From NCBI GenBank assembly GCA_003156495.1, contig PMHC01000222.1:1-10259 (forward strand): a stretch of DNA of 10,259 nucleotides, in the 5' to 3' direction. The stretch's first letter is position 1. Every line of letters begins with the position of its first letter. This DNA is from Acidobacteriaceae bacterium (GTDB lineage Bacteria; Acidobacteriota; Terriglobia; Terriglobales; Acidobacteriaceae). This document shows positions 5,027 through 10,259 of the stretch, in pieces. The notes under the pieces were generated by a model. That model did no database searches. It had not been told where the DNA came from and worked only from the letters and a program-made list of their open reading frames with translations. A program made the position numbers and the translations under genes.

Positions 5027-8000
5027 TCAATCCACGGTAAGGCTCAGGTTCACCGCATGGGAGATGTTATTGGCGGTTACTGTAACCGGAATCGTATAGC
5101 TTCCGACTGGCGTGCCGGAGCCGCCGCCCGAACCGCTGCTGCCGTTCTTGCTCAGCCCGGCCTTCATGCAACTGGAAACGCCTGCGGCTAGAATCACCAG
5201 CAACAAGACTGACAGAAAAATTTTGCGCCGTCGCCGCAAAGCCAGCGGCAGCAAAAGCAATCCGCAAAAGACCGGCAGCGCGCGCCAGAAGGGCAGCGGC
5301 TCCAGCCGCGACGAAGCGGCCGTCGTCGAGATTGTTACGACAACGTTGCCCGAATTGCCGCTGCTCAGCGTCTCGCCGCCCGAGGGGGGGCTAAAGGTGC
5401 AAAGCGCATCGGTCGGCAGCGTGCCGCAGACGTAAGCGAAGGTGGCGCTCGTTCCCTCCGGCGTCAGCACCAGCGTGTAGTTGGCGCTTTGTCCCCGAAC
5501 CACGCTCTGGCTGCTCGATCCGGAAAACGCGATGGTGAAATCGAAGACCGAGCCCGTCAGCGTTACCGTGCTGGAGAGGCTGCCCGAGCTCGCCGTCAAC
5601 ACGCCCGCAACGGCGCTGGTCGAGGTCGGCGTAAAAACAATCGCAATCGTGCAATTGCCCCCCGCCGCCAGGCTGCTCACGCAGCTATTGGACGAGATGC
5701 TGAAAGGCGAAGCGATAACGAACGACGGCGTGGCCAGCGTCGTGCTGCCCGAGTTGGTGATCGTCACCACTTGCGCCACGCTGGCCACGCCCACCGCCGT
5801 CGCAAAAAAGCTCAATGAAGACGGGCTGGCGCTCAGCTTGGAGGTTGACGGCGCGCTTCCGTTCAGCGGCACGGAAACCGCCGTTACATTGGAAGTCGAT
5901 GACGAAACCACGAGCGTGGCTGTGTTCAAGCCGCTCGCCGAAGGCGTAAAAACCACCTGCGCCGTGCAACTCGCGCCGCTGGCCAGCAACGTCGCGCACA
6001 CGCTGGGCGTAACCGTGTAATTTGAAGCCGCGCCGCCCATCAGCGCGAAGCCGACGTTGGCGATCGGCGAGCCGCCGCCGTTGGTCACCGTCAGCGTCTG
6101 CGCCACGCTGGCCACGCCCACCGTCTGATTGCTGAAGGTCATGCTCGTCGGGCTGACGCTCAAATGCCCGGCGGCGATGCCGCTTCCGCTCAGCGATACC
6201 GTCTGCGTTTGCTGCCCATAGGCGGCGATCGTCACCGTGCCGGTGAGCGCACCTATATCGGTAGGCGCAAAAACCACGCTGATCGCGCAGGTAGCGCCCG
6301 CCGTCAGTTGCGTGCCGCAGGTATTCGACTGCTGAAATTCGCCGCTGATTGAAATCGCGATTCCGGTCTGCCGCTCTCCGCCGGAGTTGGTGATCGTCAC
6401 CGTTTGCGCCGAAGAAAGCAATCCCACGGCGGTCGCGGGGAATATCAGCACATTCGTGCTCAGCGTATCGGTGGACGCGGCCAATCCGGTTCCGGTCAGC
6501 TTCACGGCCTGGGTTCCAGCCGAATCCACATAGGTCAAGTAGCCCGTCACCGCGCCCGCCGCGGTCGGCGCAAACTCGATCGTCAGCGCGCAATCGTTGC
6601 CCGCGGCGATGCTGGAGCCAGCCGAGCCGCATGAGTTGCTGGCGACGGAAAACGGCGCGGCGATCGAAATGCTCGTAATCGTAACCGCCGACGAGCCGCC
6701 GTTGGCCACTGTCACTGAAAGTTCGGAAGCGACAGCGGCCGTGGCATTATTAATTTCCACGCCGCCAAAGTTCAGCGTGCTGGGGTTCAGCGTGAATTTG
6801 CTCGCCAAGGTGCTGTTGCCGCTTAAATCCACCGTTAGTTGGCCGCCGTACACATTGGCGTTGATGGTCATCTCGCCGGTGCGCGCGCCGACGGCCTGCG
6901 GCGTAAAAGTCACCGAGAGCGTGCAGCTTCCGCCGGCGGCGATCGTCTTCCCGGCGCAATTGTCGCTCTCGCCGAAATCTCCACTGATGGAAATCGTGGA
7001 AATCGTCAGCGCCACGCTGCCGGTATTGGTCACCGTCACCGTTTGCGCGGCGCTGGTGCTGTCATATGCCTGATCGGAAAAAGTCAGCGACGTGGGATTG
7101 ACAGAGGCCGTGGCCAAGCTCGAACCGGAGTTTGCGCTCCACAGCGCGGTTTGCCAGATGCCGCGGCCGTAAGTGGCCGCCGCCAGCACCTGCGCCGATG
7201 CCGTCGCCGGCGCGGCGCTCAACGCCACCACGGGAGCTTCGGGCAATCCCGCGCCAAAAACCGCCCAGCAGACCGCCCCCGTCAACGTGCAATTGCTCAC
7301 ATTCGTGGTGTAATAGACACCCACATCCGTCGCCACGTACACCACGCTGGCATTCTGCGGATCGACCACGACCGCATTGGCCGGAGCAGCCGGCAGATTG
7401 GCCGTGATGTCCGTCCAGGTTGCGCCGCCGTTCGTCGAGCGATACACCGTCCGCACATCCTCTAGCGGATTTTTGATTCCCGCCACGGTCACGTAGACCG
7501 TTTGGCCCGTGCTGTCGTGACTGTCAATAGCGATGCCGGAGATGTCGAAGCCGTAGTAATTCAGCGCCTGCGAATCGTTGGCGACAGTGTGCAGCGTCAG
7601 ATCCGTCCAGCTTGGAGCGGTGCTTGACGAGGAATCGTAGGTCGCGCTGAAAACATGTCCGGCGGCATTGCCTCCGTAGCTGGCCGAGCCGTACATCCCC
7701 ACGTAGATTCGCTCCGTAGTCGAAGAAAGTTTCAGAACGGCCAGGGTGCGGATCAGCCCGTCGCCATTGCAGGGGAAAGTTGTGGCGTCGATGTCGAAAA
7801 TCTCGCTGATCGCGTCGCTCGTGCTCCAACTACCGCTCGCTGGTCCGCGCCAAATACGGCAGGTGCCGATCAGCAATTGCGAATCGTCCAGCGGATCGAC
7901 CAGAAACGGCGCGGGAACGGCCATGTCGTCTCCGTCGTAACTCACGTCGGCGTCATTGACCACCGGGCTGACGCCAAAATCGCTCGTCGAACAATTCGCG

Positions 8001-9970
8001 GTCGATGAGCAGCGATAAATCGCCACTCCCGCCTGGTCGTTTACATACCAGTCGTTCACGTTGCTGGCGTCGATCGCCACCGAGCCGCCGTAGCCGGTAA
8101 GAATCTGCGGCCAGTCCGTCGTTACGTCGCTGGCTTTCACGCCCGCTGTTCCGTTCACGCCCACCCCGGCCATCATCACGTACGGCGAGGTCAAAATCGG
8201 CGACAGGCTCACCACTTCGGCCAGCGAGCCTAGCGTGCCATTCAAATTCTGAAAGTGATTCGCATCGCTCGACGAGCAGGCCGAGCCGCTCTCGCCGACC
8301 GCATCGGTCGAGCGCCATAGCCCGCTATCGTTGCCGATAAAAATTTCGCTGGAATTGGATGCATTCCAGGCCAGCGCGTGCTGAAACTCGCCCACTTCGG
8401 CGCCCATGCAGGTCGTCGTATTGGTCGTATTGCGCCAGGTGCAGCCGCTCGTCGTAAGCGGACCGCACTTCCACAGATCGTGCGCGCCGGCAAACAGCAG
8501 CGTGTCCGATCCGGAAGCTACGGCGGCCAGCGTCAGGTTATAGTTGCCGTCGGCGATCGTCGCCGCGCTGCTTTCAAGCGCCGTCGTGCTTCGCTGCGTG
8601 GAAAAACTGATCGAGCTGTTGCCGCAGCCGCCGCCGCTCGCCTTATTGCACAAGTCCTGCCACAACCCCTGGTCCTTATTGTTCAAATCCACCGTCCAGG
8701 CAAAGGTGTCGCCGGTCGTGGGATTGACCGCCAGCGCGCCGCGATAGATCGGACAGGCAATCGAGCCGGTCTTACCCTTATTGGTGGGACAATAGCCCGC
8801 CGAAGAAGCCAGATTCGCGCCCGGCTGATTGGTCAGCCGCGTCCAGGTTGCGCCGTCCGACGATTGATAGTAGCCGTGATAGCGCACCGCGGCGATGAAT
8901 AACTGCCGCGCCTGATTCCAGACCACGGCCGTGCCGGCATTGCCAACGTCGCCGCTCGTGATTAGCGGCCCTTGCACGATACTGCTGCTGCCATCCTCGA
9001 TGGTGGACAGATGCCAGCTCGCGCCGCTATCGGTCGAGTAGTACAGCCCCTCGACGCTGGAGCTACTGCGCGGCGCGCCCACCAGTCCGCCCTCGTAAGC
9101 CTCTGAAACCGCGGCCACCACCAGCGACGGAGTCGTACCGCTGAAAGCTATGCCGGCAAAACCCTCGCCCACAAAACTGAAGTCTTGGCCGCTGAGTCCA
9201 TCCTTGATGTCCGAGCTCTCCTGGATCAGAGTCCAACTGTTGCCGCCATCGGTCGAGCGCAGAATTCCGGCTCCGTAATAGGAATCCAGCACATCGTTCG
9301 GGTCGCCGGTTCCAGCCAGAATCACGCCCGTTCCCCCCGGCTGCACGGCCACCGCGCCAATGCTGATCGAAGCGTCAATCGCCCCGCCCAGCGCGCTCAA
9401 TGAATCGGTCAGCGCGGAAAACACAATCGATGAAGTCGACGAACTGCCGGCGTTCGCCGCCTTCCACACGCCGCCGCCCGTCGTGCCGATGTAAACCACG
9501 TTGCCCGTCGCATCCGACGGATCGAAGGCAATCGAGCTCACGCGCCCGCTCACCAGCCCGAAGCTGCTGGTTGAAACCGCCGTCGGCCCCAACGCCGACC
9601 AGGTGCTGCCGGTCACGCTCGGCGAGGCCGAAGCATGCCGGCTTTGCGCCGCGCCACTTTTCCGCAGCGCCTTGGTTCGCGCTAGAATGCCGCCCTGCCG
9701 CGTCCAACCCCGTTGCGCCAGAAAGCGCTCCGCCTCGCGCACGCGCGGCGGCAGCGCGGCCGCACGAGCCGCGGCGACGGCTTTTGTCTCTTCTGAAGGC
9801 TGCGCCTGCGCACTCGAATCCTGCGCCCGCGCGCCCAATCCATAGAGCGGCAGCGCCAGCAGCCACACCGCTAGCATTACGGCGGCCCGCGCTCCGTGGC
9901 CTGCGCTATTGCCTGCTCCGCCGCCAACGGCAGAGCGCCTGCTTTTTGATCCCAGCATGGAGTCCGTCAC
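5027..9970 (-). CDS. Giant secreted BNR/Asp-box propeller protein with HYDIN-like Ig stalk
   Basis: The 1647-residue product is probably a surface or secreted binding protein; no enzyme activity can be assigned. A signal peptide has its hydrophobic core at about 29-45 and an ARA-Q cleavage site near 49. A pro-like segment (60-110, with PPRVREAERFLAQRGW at 74-89) follows. A sortilin/sialidase-like propeller spans about 122-944. It opens with GRVSSIAFDPSD (142-153), and its Asp-box motifs include STDGGNSW (239-246), STDSGASW (312-319), SSDGATW (370-376) and STNGGATW (845-852). Five choice-of-anchor-D/HYDIN-type modules (953-1474) each carry a Cys pair. A last Ig-like domain (1476-1550 and 1620-1647) is interrupted by a hydrophobic hairpin and Gly/Ser linker. 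The start at 9970 is GTG; an in-frame ATG at 9958 (residue 5) is equally possible, as neither has a strong ribosome site. No neighbour suggests a substrate or secretion partner. The composition is Ser/Thr/Gly/Ala-rich, as in surface proteins. Confidence 0.93.
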   Translation of the reverse strand: MTDSMLGSKSRRSAVGGGAGNSAGHGARAAVMLAVWLLALPLYGLGARAQDSSAQAQPSEETKAVAAARAAALPPRVREAERFLAQRGWTRQGGILARTKALRKSGAAQSRHASASPSVTGSTWSALGPTAVSTSSFGLVSGRVSSIAFDPSDATGNVVYIGTTGGGVWKAANAGSSSTSSIVFSALTDSLSALGGAIDASISIGAVAVQPGGTGVILAGTGDPNDVLDSYYGAGILRSTDGGNSWTLIQESSDIKDGLSGQDFSFVGEGFAGIAFSGTTPSLVVAAVSEAYEGGLVGAPRSSSSVEGLYYSTDSGASWHLSTIEDGSSSIVQGPLITSGDVGNAGTAVVWNQARQLFIAAVRYHGYYQSSDGATWTRLTNQPGANLASSAGYCPTNKGKTGSIACPIYRGALAVNPTTGDTFAWTVDLNNKDQGLWQDLCNKASGGGCGNSSISFSTQRSTTALESSAATIADGNYNLTLAAVASGSDTLLFAGAHDLWKCGPLTTSGCTWRNTTNTTTCMGAEVGEFQHALAWNASNSSEIFIGNDSGLWRSTDAVGESGSACSSSDANHFQNLNGTLGSLAEVVSLSPILTSPYVMMAGVGVNGTAGVKASDVTTDWPQILTGYGGSVAIDASNVNDWYVNDQAGVAIYRCSSTANCSTSDFGVSPVVNDADVSYDGDDMAVPAPFLVDPLDDSQLLIGTCRIWRGPASGSWSTSDAISEIFDIDATTFPCNGDGLIRTLAVLKLSSTTERIYVGMYGSASYGGNAAGHVFSATYDSSSSTAPSWTDLTLHTVANDSQALNYYGFDISGIAIDSHDSTGQTVYVTVAGIKNPLEDVRTVYRSTNGGATWTDITANLPAAPANAVVVDPQNASVVYVATDVGVYYTTNVSNCTLTGAVCWAVFGAGLPEAPVVALSAAPATASAQVLAAATYGRGIWQTALWSANSGSSLATASVNPTSLTFSDQAYDSTSAAQTVTVTNTGSVALTISTISISGDFGESDNCAGKTIAAGGSCTLSVTFTPQAVGARTGEMTINANVYGGQLTVDLSGNSTLASKFTLNPSTLNFGGVEINNATAAVASELSVTVANGGSSAVTITSISIAAPFSVASNSCGSAGSSIAAGNDCALTIEFAPTAAGAVTGYLTYVDSAGTQAVKLTGTGLAASTDTLSTNVLIFPATAVGLLSSAQTVTITNSGGERQTGIAISISGEFQQSNTCGTQLTAGATCAISVVFAPTDIGALTGTVTIAAYGQQTQTVSLSGSGIAAGHLSVSPTSMTFSNQTVGVASVAQTLTVTNGGGSPIANVGFALMGGAASNYTVTPSVCATLLASGASCTAQVVFTPSASGLNTATLVVSSSTSNVTAVSVPLNGSAPSTSKLSASPSSLSFFATAVGVASVAQVVTITNSGSTTLATPSFVIASPFSISSNSCVSSLAAGGNCTIAIVFTPTSTSAVAGVLTASSGSLSSTVTLTGSVFDFTIAFSGSSSQSVVRGQSANYTLVLTPEGTSATFAYVCGTLPTDALCTFSPPSGGETLSSGNSGNVVVTISTTAASSRLEPLPFWRALPVFCGLLLLPLALRRRRKIFLSVLLLVILAAGVSSCMKAGLSKNGSSGSGGGSGTPVGSYTIPVTVTANNISHAVNLSLTVD
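5111..5308 (-). other. Membrane hairpin, internal lipobox and Gly/Ser linker inside the last Ig-like domain
   Basis: Within the large protein, residues 1555-1620 break an Ig-like domain. The order is a hydrophobic stretch (1564-1578), RRRRK (1579-1583), a second hydrophobic stretch (1584-1600) ending in VSSC (1598-1601, lipobox-like), and then a Gly/Ser-rich linker (1609-1619). The final strands GSYTIPVTVTANN and NISHAVNLSLTV (1623-1646) then look like the missing end of the domain. The basic turn would face the cytosol, leaving both halves outside. Confidence 0.7.
5549..7114 (-). repeat. Five tandem choice-of-anchor-D/HYDIN-like modules
   Basis: Residues 953-1053, 1056-1163, 1166-1265, 1268-1373 and 1376-1474 share one pattern. 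Each has an NPxxLxF-like opening (degenerate in module 3), AQTVTVTNxG, then C-x(9-12)-C followed by xxxxVxFxP, then a GxxxxxLT-type strand and LxGxG. Cys pairs are 1005/1016, 1114/1127, 1218/1228, 1325/1335 and 1430/1440, and probably form one disulphide per module. The modules form a stalk of about 100 residues per unit. Confidence 0.85.
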
Positions 9971-10259
9971 GCGTCTCTGAATTTCGATTCCGCGAGCTTG
10001 TCTTTTAAAAATCCGTCCGTGGGGAAGGGCCCGGAATCGAGGGAAGAACCATCAGCGAAACACGCTTTGACCGGGGACAAGAATGAGGCTCATTATAGGC
10101 CAGCGGGAGAAGCCGCGATATGGATTTTCACCCAAAATTATCCATTTTACTTTTCGGCGCCGCGACCCAGCCGCTATTTGGAGTCCAGAAAGCCACTTCG
10201 CCCCACCATCAGCTCTACTAGCTAGAGCAAATCTCTTAGTGGTTTTGAAGGGGCACGGC
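9971..10259. other. Intergenic region upstream of the large gene
   Basis: No gene is supported in these 289 bases. An 8-bp inverted repeat, CGATTCCG (9985-9992) and CGGAATCG (10032-10039), lies in the presumed leader of the large gene. A TTGACC (10067-10072) followed by CATTAT on the plus strand could be a weak divergent promoter, but no plus-strand gene follows within the window. Confidence 0.5.
10092..10097 (-). promoter_or_regulatory. Candidate -10 box for the large gene
   Basis: The minus strand reads CCTATAATGAG, a perfect TATAAT, about 120 bases upstream of the GTG at 9970. No clear -35 hexamer lies 16-18 bases further upstream, so the call rests on the -10 alone. Confidence 0.35.

Noticed and set aside
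5685..6632. Minus-strand frame of 315 residues within the large gene
   Set aside because: It is an out-of-frame reading of the repeat modules, dominated by Arg and Asp, and does not carry an independent start signal.
9998..10225. Plus-strand frame of 75 residues at the right end
   Set aside because: It overlaps the presumed promoter and leader of the large gene and has no recognisable features or ribosome site.

Overview
The window looks like a piece of an Acidobacteriota chromosome, probably class Terriglobia. This rests on the GC-rich coding style, the yajC-secD pair, an unassigned exported protein of a type I associate with this phylum, and a very large secreted protein. That protein carries a BNR/Asp-box propeller, a stalk of Cys-paired HYDIN/choice-of-anchor-D modules, and a C-terminal Ig domain split by a hydrophobic hairpin. 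The taxonomic call is inference; there is no rRNA in the window.

Layout, left to right. Positions 1-1417 (minus strand) hold yajC followed 23 bases later by secD, which runs off the left edge just before its membrane half. Positions 1418-1951 hold no convincing gene, only small hairpins and one candidate minus-strand promoter. A possible 46-residue single-pass membrane protein (plus, 1952-2092) converges on a 242-residue exported protein of unknown function (minus, 2125-2853). The leader of that gene, 2854-3058, is unusually rich in inverted repeats: an 11-bp hairpin and a 106-base nested palindromic element. Next come gatA (3059-4525) and gatC (4636-4947), both minus and transcribed gatC to gatA. 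They are separated by a 110-base spacer with five heptamer repeats. The right half is one minus-strand gene of 1647 codons (5027-9970). The last 289 bases are intergenic and contain a perfect minus-strand TATAAT.

Functionally, YajC and SecD are accessory parts of the Sec translocon, which would export the two signal-peptide proteins seen here. GatC and GatA are two of the three subunits of the tRNA-dependent amidotransferase; gatB is not in the window. The large protein is probably a surface adhesion or binding protein; no catalytic function can be assigned. I see no CRISPR array, transposase, tRNA, rRNA or phage gene. The items most worth a second look are the Ig domain interrupted by a membrane hairpin with an internal lipobox, and the nested palindromic element between gatA and the exported-protein gene.
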